A stretch of 64,000 nucleotides of DNA. Origin: Panopea generosa (taxonomy: Eukaryota; Mollusca; Bivalvia; Adapedonta; Hiatellidae). The stretch covers positions 28,556,014 through 28,620,013 of the forward strand of contig CM055911.1 of NCBI GenBank assembly GCA_029582155.1, read 5' to 3'. This document shows positions 34,312-47,500 of the stretch, piece by piece. The translations under genes were made by a program, and so were the position numbers. The stretch's first letter is position 1, and every line of letters begins with the position of its first letter. The notes beneath the pieces are model-generated. The model was not told where the DNA came from. It worked only from the letters and a program-made list of their open reading frames with translations, and did not search any database.

Positions 34312-37300
34312 AAACACGTCAGGGTGATTATTTCAAGTCAAAGAACGTCCGGATGATTGTTTCAAGTCAGAGCACGTCCGAATGATTGTTTCAAGTCACA
34401 GAACAGTCCGAATGAGTATTTCAAGTCAAAGTACGTCCGGATGATTGTTTACAGACAGAGCACGTCCGGATGATTGTTTCAAGTCAGATCGCATCCGGGT
34501 GATTGATTCAAGTCAAAGCACGTCCAGATGATTGTTTCAAGTCAGAGCACATCATGATGATTGTTTCAAGTCACAGAACGTCCTCATGAGTGTTTCAAGT
34601 CAAAGTACGTCCGGATGTTTGTTTAAAGACAAAGCACGTCCGGATAATTCTATCAAGTCAGAGCGCATCCGGATAATTGTTTCAAGTCAAAGCACATCCG
34701 GATAATTATTTCAAGTCAGAGCGCATCCGGATGATTGTTTCAAGTCAAAGAACGTCCGGATGATTGTTTCAAGTCGAATCAAGTCCGGATGATTGTTTCA
34801 AGGCAGAGCGCACATCCGAATGATTGTTTCAAGTCACAGAACGTCCGAGTGAGTGTTTCAAGTCAAAGTACGTCCGGATGATTCTTTAAAGACAGAGCAC
34901 GTCCAGATGATTGTTTCAAGTCAAAGCACGTTCGGATGATTGTTTTAAGTCAAAGTACGTCCGGATGATCGTTTCAAGTCAGAGCACGTCCGAATGATTG
35001 TTTCAAGTCAAAGTACGTCCGGATGATTGTTTCAAGTCAAAGCAGATCCGGATGATTGTTTTGAGTCAGAGCACATAGTCCGAATGAGTGTTTCGAGTCA
35101 GAGCACATCCGGATGATTGTTTGAAGTCAGAGCACATCGTCCGGATGATTGTTTCGAGACAGAGCACATCCGGATGATTGTTTTAAGTCAGAGCACATTG
35201 TCCGGATGATTGTTTCGAGTCAGAGCACATCCGGATGATTGTTTCAAGTCACAGAACGTCTGAATGAGTGTCCCAAGTCAAAGTGCGTCCGGATAATTGT
35301 TTAAAGACACAGAACGTCCGGATGATTGCTTCAAGTCACAGAACGTTCGAATGAGTGTTTCAAGTCAAAGTGCGTTTGGATGATTGTTTAAAGACAGAGC
35401 ACGTCCGGATGATTGTTTCAAGTCAGAGCGCATCTGGATGATTGTTTCAAGTCATAGTCGTCCGGATGATTGTTTTAAGTCAGAGCACATCCGGATGATT
35501 GATTCAAGTCACATAACGTCCGAATGAATGTTTCAAGTCACAGTACGTTCGGATGATTGTTTTAAGTCAAAGCAAGTCCGAATGATTGTTTCAAGTCACA
35601 GTACGTTCGGATGATTGTTTTAAGTCAAAGCAAGTCCGAATGATTGTTTCAAGTCACAGAACGTCCGAATGAGTGTTTCAAGTCAAAGAACGTCCGGATG
35701 ATTGTTTCAAGTCAAAGCACTTCCGGATGATTGTTTCAAGTCAGAACACTTCCGGATGATTGTTTCAAGTCAGAGCACATCCTGATGATTGTTTCAAGTC
35801 ACAGAACGTCCGAATGAGTGTTTCAAGTCAAAGTGCGTCTGGATGATTGTTTAAAGACAGAGCACGTCCGGATGATTGTTTCAAGTCAGAGCGCATCTGG
35901 ATGATTGTTTCAAGTCAAAGCACATCCGTATGATTATTTCAAGTCAGAGCACATCCGGATGATTGATTTAAGTCACATAACGTCCGAATGAATGTTTTAA
36001 GTCACAGTACGTCCGGATATTGTTTTAAGTCAAAGCACGTCCGAATGATTGTTTCAAGTCACAGAACGTCCGAATGAGTGTTTCAAGTCAAAGTACGTCC
36101 GGATGATTGTTTGAAGAAAGAGCACGTTCGGATGATTGTTGCCAGTCAGAGCGCATCCGGATGATTGATTAAAGTCAAAGCACGTCCGGATGATTGTTTC
36201 GAGTCAGAGCACATCCAGATGATTGTTTCAAGTCACAGAACGTCTGAATGAGTGTCCCAAGTCAAAGTGCGTCCAGATAGTTGTTTAAAGACACAGAACG
36301 TCCGGATGATTGCTTCAAGTCACAGAACGTCCGAATGAGTGTTTCAAGTCAAAGTACGTCTGGATGATTGTTTGAAGACAGAGCACGTCCGGATGATTGT
36401 TTCAAGTCAGAGTGCATCTGGATGATTGTTTTAAGTCAATGTAGTCCGGATGAATGTTTTAAGTCAGAGCACATCCGGATGATCGTTTCAAGTAACAGAA
36501 CGTCTGAATGAATGTTTCAAGTCACAGTACATACGGATGATTGTTTCAAGTCAAAGAAGGTCCGAATGAGTGTTTCAAGTCAAATTACGTCCGGATGATT
36601 GTTAAAAGACAGAACACGTCCATATGATTGTTTTAATTCAGAGCGCATCCGGATGGTTGTTTCAAGTCAAAGCACGTCCGGATGATTGTTTCAAGTCAAA
36701 GCACGTTCGGATGATTGTTTTAAGTCAAAGTACGTCCGGATGATTGTTTCAAGTCAGAGCACGACCTAATGATTGTTTCAAGTCAGAGCACTTCCGGATG
36801 ATTGTTTCAAGTCAGAGCACATCCTGATGATTGTTTCAAGTCACAGAACGTCCGAATGAGTGTTTCAAGTCAAAGTGCGTCTGGATGATTGTTTAAAGAC
36901 AGAGCACATCCGGATGATTGTTTCAAGTCAGAGCGCATATGGATGATTGTTTCAAGTCATAGTAGTCCGGATGATTGTTTTAAGTCAGAGCACATACGGA
37001 TGATTGATTCAAGTCACATAACGTCCGAATGAGTGTTTCAAGTCAGATAACGTCCGAATGAGTGTTTCAAGTCAAAGTGCGTCTGGATGATTGTTTAAAG
37101 ACAGAGCACGTCCGGATGATTGTTTCAAGTCAGAGCGCATCTGGATGATTGTTTCAAGTCATAGTAGTCCGGATGATTGTTTTAAGTCAGAGCACATCCG
37201 GATGATTGATTCAAGTCAGATAACGTACGAATGAGTGTTTCAAGTCACAGTACGTCCGGATGATTGTTTTAAGTCAAAGCACGTCCGAATGATTGTTTCA

Positions 37301-40300
37301 AGTCACAGAACGTCCGAATGAGTGTTTGAAGTCAAAGTACGTCCGGATGATTGTTTCAAGTCAGAGCACGACCGAATGCTTATTTCAACTCAAAGAACGT
37401 CCGGATGATTGTTTTAAGTCAAAGCACGTTCGGATGATTGTTTCAAGTCAGAACACTTCCGGATGATTGTTTCAAGTCAGAGCACATCCTGATGATTGTT
37501 TCAAGTCACAGAACGTCCAAATGAGTGTTTCAAGTCAAAGTGCGTCTGGATGATTGTTTAAAGACAGAGCACGTCCGGATGATTGTTTCAAGTCAAAGCG
37601 CATCTGGATGATTGTTTCAAGTCAAAGCACATCCGTATGATTATTTCAAGTCAGAGCACATCCGGATTATTGATTTAAGTCACATAACGTCCGAATGAAT
37701 GTTTTAAGTCACAGTACGTCCGGATGATTGTTTTAAGTCAAAGCACGTCCGAATGATTGTTTCAAATCACAGAACGTCCGAATGAGTGTTTCAAGTCAAA
37801 GAACGTCCGGATGATTGTTTGAAGAAAGAGCACGTTCGGATGATTGTTGCCAGTCAGAGCGCATCCGGATGATTGAATAAAGTCAAAGCACGTCCGGATG
37901 ATTGTTTCGAGTCAGAGCACATCCGGATGATTGTTTCAAGTCACAGAACGTCTGAATGGGTGTCCCAAGTCAAAGTGCGTCCAGATAGTTGTTTAAAGAC
38001 ACAGAACGTCCGGATGATTGCTTCAAGTCACAAAACGTCCGAATGAGTGTTTCAAGTCAAAGTACGTCTGGATGATTGTTTGAAGACAGAGCACGTCCGG
38101 ATGATTGTTTCAAGTCAGCGTGCATCTGGATGATTGTTTTAAGTCAAAGTAGTCCGGATGAATGTTTTAAGTCAGAGCACATCCGGATGATTGTTTCAAG
38201 TCACAGAACATCCGAATGAATGTTTCAAGTCACAGTACATCCGGATGATTGTTTCAAGTCAAAGAAGGTCCGAATGAGTGTTTCATGTCAAATTATGTCC
38301 GGATGATTGTTAAAAGACAGAGCACGTCCATATGATTGTTTTAATTCAGAGCGCATCCGGATGGTTGTTTCAAGTCAAAGCACGTCCGGATGATTGTTTC
38401 AAGTCAAAGCACGTTCGGATGATTGTTTTAAGTCAAAGTACGTCCGGATGATTGTTTCAAGTCAGAGCACGACCTAATGATTGTTTCAAGTCAGAGCACT
38501 TCCGGATGATTGTTTCAAGTCAGAGCACATCCTGATGATTGTTTCAAGTCACAGAACGTCCGAATGAGTGTTTCAAGTCAAAGTGCGTCTGGATGATTGT
38601 TTAAAGACAGAGCACATCCGGATGATTGTTTCAAGTCAGAGCGCATCTGGATGATTGTTTCAAGTCATAGTAGTCCGGATGATTGTTTTAAGTCAGAGCA
38701 CATCCGGATGATTGATTTAAGTCACATAACGTCCGAATGAATGTTTCAAGTCACAGTACGTCCGGATGATTGTTTTAAGTCAAAGCACGTCCGAATGATT
38801 GTTTCAAGTCACAGAACGTCCGAAAGAGTGTTTCAAGTCAAAGTACGTCCGGATGATTGTTTGAAGAAAGAGCACGTTCGGATGATTGTTGCCAGTCAGA
38901 GCGCATCCGGATGATTGAGTAAAGTCAAAGCTCGTCCGGATGATTGTTTCGAGTCAGAGCACATCCGGATGATCGTTCAAGTCACAGAACGTCTGAATGA
39001 GTGTTTAAAGTCAAAGTGCGTCCGGATTATTGTTTAAAGACACAGAACGTCCGAATGATTGTTTCAAGTCACAGAACGTCCGAATGAGTGTTTAAAGACA
39101 GAGCACTTCCGCATGATTGTTTCAAGTCAGAACGCATCCGGATGATTGTTTCAAGACACAAAACGTTTGAATGATTGTTTCAAGTCACAGAACGTCCGAA
39201 TAAGTGTTTCAAGTCAAAGTACGTCCGGATGAGTGTTTAAAGGCAGAGCACGTCTGGATGATTGTTTCAAGTCAGAGCACATCCGGATGATTGTTTAAAG
39301 ACAGAGCACGTCCGGATGATTGCTTCAAGTCACAGAACGTCGGAATGAGTGTTTCAAGTCACAAAACGTCCGAATGATTGTTTCAAGACACAGAACGTCC
39401 GAATAATTGTTGCAAGTCACATAACGTCCGAATGAGTTTTTCAAGTCAAAGTACGTCCGGATGATTGTTTAAAGACAGAGCACGTCCGGATGATTGTTTT
39501 AAATCAGAGCACATCCAGATGATTGTTTCAAGTCATAGAACGTCCGAATGATCATTTCAATTCACTGAACGTCCGAATGATTGTTTCAAGTCAGAGAATA
39601 TCCGAATGAGTGTTTCAAGTAAAAGTACGTCCGGATGATTAGTTAAAGACGGAGCACGTACGGATGATTGTTTCAAGCCAGAGCGCATTCGGATGATTGT
39701 TTCAAGTCAGAGCACGTGCGGATGATTGTTTCAAGTCAGAGCACATCCGGATGATTGTTTCCAGTCACAGAACATCCGAATGAGTGTTTCAAGTCAAAGA
39801 ACTTCGGAATGAGTGTTTCAAGTCAAAGTACGTCCGGATGATTGTTTAAAGACAGAGCACGTCCGGATGATTGTTTCAAGTCAAAGCATATCCGGATGAT
39901 TTTTTAAAAACAAACACGTCCGGGTGATTGTTTCAAGTCACAGAACGTCTGAATGAGTGTTTCATTTCACAGAACGTCCGAATGATTGTTTCAAGACACA
40001 GAGCGTCCAAATGATTGTTTCAAGTCACAGAACGTCCGAATGAGTGTTTCAAGTCAAAGTACGTCCGGATGATTGTATAAAGGACAGAACACGTCCGGAT
40101 AATTGTTTTAAGTCTGAGCACATCCGGATGATTGTTTCAAGTCACAGAACGTCCGAATGATTGATTCAAGTCACAGAACGTCCGAATGATTGTTTCAAGT
40201 CACAGAATGTCCGAGTGAGTGTTTCAAGTCAAAGTACGTCCGGATGATTGTTTAAAGACAGAGCACGTACGGATGATTGTTTCAAGTTAGATCGCATTCG

Positions 40301-41772
40301 GATGATTGATTCAAGTCAATGGAACGTCCGAATGAGTTTCAAGTCACAGAACGTCCGAATGACTGATTCAAGTCACAGAACGTCCGAATGATTGTTTCAA
40401 GTCAGAGAACGTCCGAAATAGTGTTTCGAGTCAAAGTACGTCAGGATGATTGTTTAAAGACAGAGCACGTACGGATGATTTTTTCAAGTCAGAGCGCATC
40501 CGGATGATTGATTCAAGTCAAAGTACGTCCGGATGATTGTTTCAAGTCAAAGCACGTTCGGATGATTGTTTCAAATTGAAGCACTTCCGAATGATTGTTT
40601 CAAGTCAGAGCACGTGCAGATGATTGTTTCAAGTCAAGGCACGTGCGAATGATTGTTTCAAGTCAGAGCACGTGCAGATGATTGTTTTTAAGTCAAAGCA
40701 CGTCTTGATGATTGTTTTAAGTCAAAGCACGTGCAGATGATTGTTTTAAGTCAGTGCACGTCCGGATAATTGTTTCAAGTCAAAGCACTTGCAGATGATT
40801 GTTTTAAGTAAAAGCACGTCCGGATATTTGTTTCTAGTCAGAGGACGTCCGAATGAATGTTTCAAGTCAAAGCATGTTCGGATGATTGTTTAAAGTCAGA
40901 CCACGTCAATATGATTGTTTTAAGTAAAAGCATGTCCGGATGATTGTTTCAAGTCAGAACACGTGTGGATGATTTATTTAAGTCAGAGCACGTGCCGATG
41001 ATTATTTCAAGTCAGAGCACGTCCTGATGATTGTTTCAAGTCAGAGCACGTGCGGATGAATGTTTTTAAGTCAAATCACGTCCGGATGATTGTTTTAAGT
41101 CAAAGCACGTGCAGATGATTGTTTTAAGTCAGAGCACGTCCGGATGATTGTTTCAAGTCAAAGCACTTGCAGATGATTGTTTTAAGTAAAAGCACGTCCG
41201 GATTATTGTTTTGAGTCGAATCAAGTGAGTATGATTGTTCAAAGTTAAAGCACATACGGGTGATTGTTTCAAGTCATAACACTTGGGGAGGAATGTTCCA
41301 GGTCAAAGCACGTCCGGATTAATGTTTGGAGTCAAAGCACGTCTGGATGAATGTTTGAAATCAAAGCATGTCCGGATATTGATCTTAGTCAGAGCATGTC
41401 CGGACGATTGTTTCAAGTCAAAGCACGTGCGGATGATGGTTTCATGTTAAAGCACGTGCGGATGATTGTTCCAAGCCAACGCACATCCGTTTGATTGTTT
41501 CAAGTCAGAGCACGTGGGGATGGTTGTTCAAAGTCAAAGCACGTCCAAATTATTGGTTTGAGTCAAAGCATGTCCGGATGGATGTTTGGAGTCAAAGCAC
41601 GTCCGGAAGATTGTTTCAAGTTAAAGCACGTGCGGATTATTGTTTTATGTCAAAGCTCGTCCTGATGATTGCTTCAAGTCAGACCACGTTGGGATGATTG
41701 TTTCAAGTCAGAGCACATCCGGATGATAGTTTGCAGTCAGAGCACGTCAGGATGAGTGTTTCAATTCGAAAT
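34312..41772 (+). repeat. 29-bp satellite-like array, about 255 copies, with 1,708-bp super-period
   Basis: The consensus unit is cacgtccggatgattgtttc then aagtcagag, with 28-31-base variants. It is CpG-containing in an AT-rich setting. Distinctive variant units recur exactly 1,708 bases apart (36138/37846, 36242/37950, 36761/38469), showing segmental duplication within the array. Towards the 3' end (after about 40580), units with cacgtgcagatg and cacgtgcggatg predominate, so the array is regionally differentiated. Confidence 0.95.
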
Positions 41773-42056
41773 ATTGACTCTAGACTCTAACACTTACGAG
41801 GGACGTTCCATAAATAATGGTACTCAGACCATAGATTACGAACCGTGAGCATGTTATATTGAGAAAATGCTCATTTAGATTTTAGTGCATTCGATCATGC
41901 CAGCAAATTAACTTTTAATTGCACTAGTCTTGGTAACTTATTGTCGTGTACATTGCAGTCAAATATAGTTGGCTTAAAAGCTGCTGAACGTCTTCAAATA
42001 CGGAGCTACGTGAACGTGCGTTGTACAATTGGAGCACGCGCATCACAAATATATCG

Positions 42057-43118
42057 ATCATTTACATGTGATCGCATACGTCCTCGGTCACTTACATATT
42101 TTATGGTCACATAAGCCCTCGGTCACTTTCATATCGTCACATACGCCTTTGGTCACAACAATACCATCACATTTGCCCTAGGTTACACGCATATCGTCAT
42201 ATACACTCTAGGTCACTTACATTTCGTCACATACGCCCTCGGTCACTTATATATCGTTACATGCGCCCTCGGTCACGTACATATCGTCATATACGCCATC
42301 GTTCACTTGCATATGGTCACATACGCCGTCGGTCACTTATATTTCGTCACATACGCCATCGTTCACTAACATATCGTCACATACGCTCTCGGTCACTTAC
42401 ATGTCTTAACATACGCCCTCGGTCACTTACATATCGTCACATGCGTCCTCGGTCACGTACATATCGTCATATACGCCCTCGGTCACTTGCATATCATCAT
42501 ATACGCTCCCTGTTACTTGCATATCGTTACATACGCTCTCTGTCAATTACATGTCTTCACATGCGCCCTTTGTCACTTATTTGTCATCACATACGCCGTC
42601 GGTCATTGACATATCGACACATAGCTCTCGGTCACTTACATGTCTTCACATAAGCCCTCGGTCACTTACATATCGTCACATACGCCCTCAATCACTTACA
42701 TACCGTCACATACGCCCTCGGTTACTTACATATCGACATATACGCCTACGGTCACTTACATATCGTCACATACGCCATCAGTCACTAACATATCGTCACA
42801 CATGTCCTCGGTCACATACATATCGTCACATAGGCCCTTGGTCACTAATATATCGTCACACATGCCCTCGATCGCATACATATCGTCACATACGTCCTCG
42901 GTCACTTACATATCATCACACATGCCCTCGGTCACATACATATCTTCACATACGTCCTCGGTCACTTACATATCATCACACATGCCCGCGGTCACTTACA
43001 TATCGTCACACATGCCCTCGGTCACATAAATATCGTCACATACGTCATCGTTCACTTACATATCATCACACAAGCCCTCGGTCACATACATATCGTCACA
43101 TCCTCCATCCGTCATTAA
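42057..43118 (+). repeat. 30-bp minisatellite, about 35 copies
   Basis: The unit is ggtcacttacatatcgtcac then atacgccctc. Each copy carries two or three CpGs and a cgtca (TGACG on the other strand). The 30-base period gives long Arg/Ser/His-rich frames, which I reject as coding. Confidence 0.95.
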
Positions 43119-43189
43119 CATAATTATCATCGTCGAGGCCAATGGTCTTAGTCCAGCTCGATCCAAGAAATAATGTCTGAAATATGCCA

Positions 43190-43325
43190 TTTTATTGCAA
43201 AAGAAAGGTTGATATTTTCAGTTTCATTCTGAGGTATTTTCTCTACTTGTAATAATGGATATGCCATATATAAACTATCATGTGTTGAAAATAGTGTTAA
43301 ACCCGATCAAAATATTTCCAACAAA
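43190..43325 (+). mobile_element. SINE family A, 3' fragment
   Basis: taatggatatgccatatata, tgtgttgaaaatagtgttaa and acccgatcaaa match the family-A tail. Upstream, only weak similarity continues; the tRNA head is absent. Confidence 0.65.
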
Positions 43326-44171
43326 AAAACGTCAAGCTGAACACCTCTGCCTTTCCCGACAACCACGTGGGTCAACTGAGTTATCTGCATATGACAGGTG
43401 TTAACAAAACGGACCAGAACAATATGCTCCGCAAGTGGTTAGAACAACTGAAAAGTGTATTTCTGTTAAATAAGAATGTTTTTAATGTATAAACTAAATA
43501 GTGTCATGATGGTACCATGCTAGTGGTGTTGATTTCAGTCCATTGCCAATACAACATTACTTAACCTTATTGGCCGCCTCTAACAGTGTGATGTATCTAT
43601 TCAAAATATCAAACTAACAGATTGATCATTAACTATAAGATGTTTAGTTCTTTTACGTATCTAGTTTAAACATACTATAAACAGGTTTTATCTTTTATCA
43701 GGTTAAATTGATGACGGTTAAATACGTCACTGTCCCTTTACCAAGTTATGAAATGTTTCAACTTGTTTATGAAAATGTATAAATGATAACGACGTTTTTG
43801 TTTTTAGACAACTGAAATAAATGAAAGTTCCTTATTCTTGTATAATTTTCAACACAAACAAATGCACAAATGAGGGGGCTCTGAAGTGCGGTTTCAGTTG
43901 GTGGACCAGAGAGAACGACACAGACAAGTTTAGAGGAACTAATAAACAACGCACATTATAATGATGTATTTGCATTTTGTTAAAAAAAAACAAGTCAATT
44001 AAACTAAAAACTAATGCGAAATTTTGCTTTATAACCAGGTGTAAGCATTGCTATTCGTTACTGGCTATTATGGAGGAGATAATATAAGAACTGTTAAACT
44101 AAAAATCTAATTGCTTTCGGATTTAATTATTGTATTAAAGTTAAAGAGATCAGGTAGAAGAAAGTTTTACA
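43326..44171. other. upstream region of the secreted Cys-rich gene
   Basis: No exon was recognised. It should contain the promoter and 5' UTR of the gene whose start codon is at 44172, but I could not place a TATA box or initiator with confidence. Confidence 0.35.
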
Positions 44172-44220
44172 ATGAGATTCTGGGTGCTGCTTTGTCTACT
44201 ATGGTACGTCAGATTAACAG
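44172..44220 (+). CDS. signal-peptide exon (exon 1)
   Basis: 16 codons plus 1 nt: a positively charged start (MR), a hydrophobic core of Val/Leu/Cys/Trp, then YVRLTG. The start context is acaATGa, acceptable for animals. The GTAAGC donor follows immediately. Confidence 0.6.
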
Positions 44221-44522
44221 GTAAGCGTGATAATTCCAGTTCTATCTTCTGGTGAGGATACGTGTTTACTTCAGTTTAACGTTTTCTATAAAATACCGAT
44301 TATAGTTTTCTATAAAATACCTATAATAGTTTTTATATAAATTACCGATGATAGTTTTCTATAAAACTGATAAAAGTTTCCTATATATAACATACCGATA
44401 ATAGTTTTCTATAAAATACCGAAAAAGTTTCCTATAACATACAGATAGCAGCTTTCTTTAAAATATCCTTGAAACACCGTCTCTCTTTCAATCACTATTT
44501 ATCTTTCTCTACCAATATCTCC

Positions 44523-44594
<72 letters not shown>

Positions 44595-47500
44595 GTCGTT
44601 ATTATTTTCGCATGTCAATTTCTTTTTTTAAAACATATAAGTGCGCTAGCATATCCAGTATATGATAATGCAATTACCAGAATTACCATATTGCAATCCA
44701 AAGAAGTATACATTAAAAAAATGTAGACAGTTCCAATAAACATATCGGCGATTGTATCGTCTTAGACACCGTTGATAATTTATTCCATGACTTAAGTGAT
44801 AGGAAAAACAAAAGGAAATATCAAGAAGCTATTTGCTGTAACATCAGATTTGGTGGGGAGGTCGAAGGACAATCTGCACACAAGTACAGTATCTTTGGCA
44901 AATGTGATGCTGATGTGATTCCAACTTCAAAATTAAAGGAGCATTTTTTCACGACTTGCTCCCGTTGTGACAGAAATTGTAAATCGATCACTGCTATCTG
45001 GTGTGTTCCCTGAGGAGTAAAAAGTGCCGTGGTTAATTCTTTGTTGAAGAAGAAAGGTCTCCCGCTGGAACTGCAAAACTATCGTCCGGTATTAAATTTA
45101 ACATTCCTCTCCAAAATTCTTGAAAAAGCTGCATTAAATCAAATCAATAAGCATATTGAAACTAACAATCTCCTCCCAGCTTATCAAAGTGCCTATAGAA
45201 AATACCACGGGGTTGAAACGGCAATGGTCAAAATGTATAATGATCTTTTAGAAACCATAGATAAAAATCAAGTTACAATCGTGGTCATGATCGACTTGAG
45301 TGCAACGTTCGATACCATCGATATCCCAATACTGACTCGAATCCTTCAAGATGAATTTGGTATTCACAGCACTCCGATGAAATGGATCGAATGTTATCTC
45401 ACGAACAGAACTATGAAAGTCTTAGTCGAACAGTCAGCATCTGACACTGAACTAGTGAGGTTCGGTGTTCCGCAGGGTTCTTGTGCCGGACCTGTGATCT
45501 TCACCCTGTATATATCGGCTCGCAATCGAGTTGTGCAGAAATATCCAGCCGATGTCTATGGATATGCGGATGATCTTAAGATTGCGTTAAAAATTCAATC
45601 GAGAAATGCTCAAAATGAGACAACTGTTCTACAACAACTTAACAGTTGCCTCAATGAAATCATACAACCTTCAAACTGAAAATAAATCAGTCTTAAACTG
45701 AAATAATTATATATGGACCCAGACAACAGTTAGCGAAATTGAACATCACAAGTGTAAACGTTGGTGGGTGTTACGTTAAATGTGTCGATCATGTCAGAGA
45801 CCTGGGGGTGATCATGACCAATATACTCAACTTTGACCATCACATTCAAAATAAGTGTCAGAAAGCTCATGTGCTGTTACGGCCCTCAACTATGTATTAA
45901 TATTGATATCTTCTTCTCATATATCGGTGCTAATTTATTCCGACATACCATTGATATTTTCCTCTAATATAACGGTGATGATTTTTTCTGACATACCATT
46001 GATATTTTCCTTTAATATAAAAGGTGAAAATTTTTTCTGACATACGATTGATATTTTCCCCAAATATACCGGTTATAATTTATTACGACATACCATTGAT
46101 ATTTTCCCCAAATATACCGGTTATAATTTATTACGACATACCATTGATATTTTCCTCTAATATACCGGTGATAATATATTACGACATATCATTGATATGT
46201 TCCTTTAATATACCGCTGGTAATTTATTACGACATACCATTGATATTTTCCTCTAATATACCGGTTATAATGTATTCCGACATACCATTGATATTTTCCT
46301 CAAATATACCGGTGGTAATTTATTCCGACATATCATTGATATTTTACTATAATATCGGTGATAGTTTCCTCATATATACCTTTGACAGTTCCGCTATTAT
46401 ATCGGTGACAATTTTCTCTAATTTACCATTGATATTTTCCTCTAATGAACCAATGATAAATTATTCCATTACACCGTTGATAATTTACTCGAATATACCA
46501 TTGATATTTTTTTTCAGTAAGTCATTGATAAATTTCTCCCAAATACCGGTGATAATTTATTCCAATATACCATTGGTGATTTCCAGCATAATTCCGGTGA
46601 TATTTTCCACTAATATACCGGCGATAATTTCATACAAAATACCGGCGATAACTTCCTCCAATATACCAGTGATAATATTCTCAAATATACCAGTGATTAT
46701 GTTCTCCAAAATGCTATTGATAATTTCGACAAAATGACGGGGATACTTTCCTCTCAGACACCGGTGATATTATACCATTGATAATTTCCTATAAGGTACC
46801 GGTAATAATTTCCTCTCAGACACCGGTAATAATTTCCGGTGATAGTTTCCTCTCAGACACCGGTGAAAATTTCTTCTAAGATACCAGTGATAATTTCATC
46901 CAATATAGCGGTGATAATTTCCTTAAAAAAACATTGATAATTTCCTATTAGACACCAGTGATAATTTCCTCTAAAATACCGGTGATAATTTCCTCTAAGA
47001 TACCGGTGATAATTTCCTTTTAGACAACGGTGTTAACTTCTTCTAAGATACTAGTGATAATTTCATCCAAAATATCGGTGATAATTTCGTTCAATAAACC
47101 ATTGATAATTTCCTATTAGACACCGGTGATAATTTCGTCTCAGATAATTTTCTCTAAGATATCGGTGATAATTTCCTCTAAGATACCGGTGATAATTTCC
47201 TCTCAGACACCGGTGATATAATGCCATTGATAATTTCCTCTAAGATACATGTGATAATTCCTCTAAGATACAGGTGATAATTTCCTCTAAGATATCGGTG
47301 ATAATTTCCTCTAAAATACCGGTGATAATTTCATCCAAAATATCGTTGATAATTTCCTGTAAGATACCGGTGATACTTTTCTCCAATAAACCGTTGAAAT
47401 TTATGTTACCGGTACTAGTTTCTTCTTATATACCGGGGGATACTTTTCTCTATGGTGAAGGTGATAGTGTCCTTTATGCTACCGGTACTAGTTTCTTCTT

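Noticed and set aside
34312..41772. CRISPR array
   Set aside because: Units are contiguous without unique spacers, and the setting is an animal genome; it is a minisatellite.
42261..43123. Arg/His/Ser-rich frames up to 190 codons
   Set aside because: The 30-bp unit gives 10-residue repeats; composition and lack of splice signals argue against coding.
46024..46737. 237-codon hydrophobic frame resembling repeated membrane segments
   Set aside because: It is translation of the 24/48-bp minisatellite (SNIPVIIYYDIPLIF units); it begins and ends with array homogeneity.
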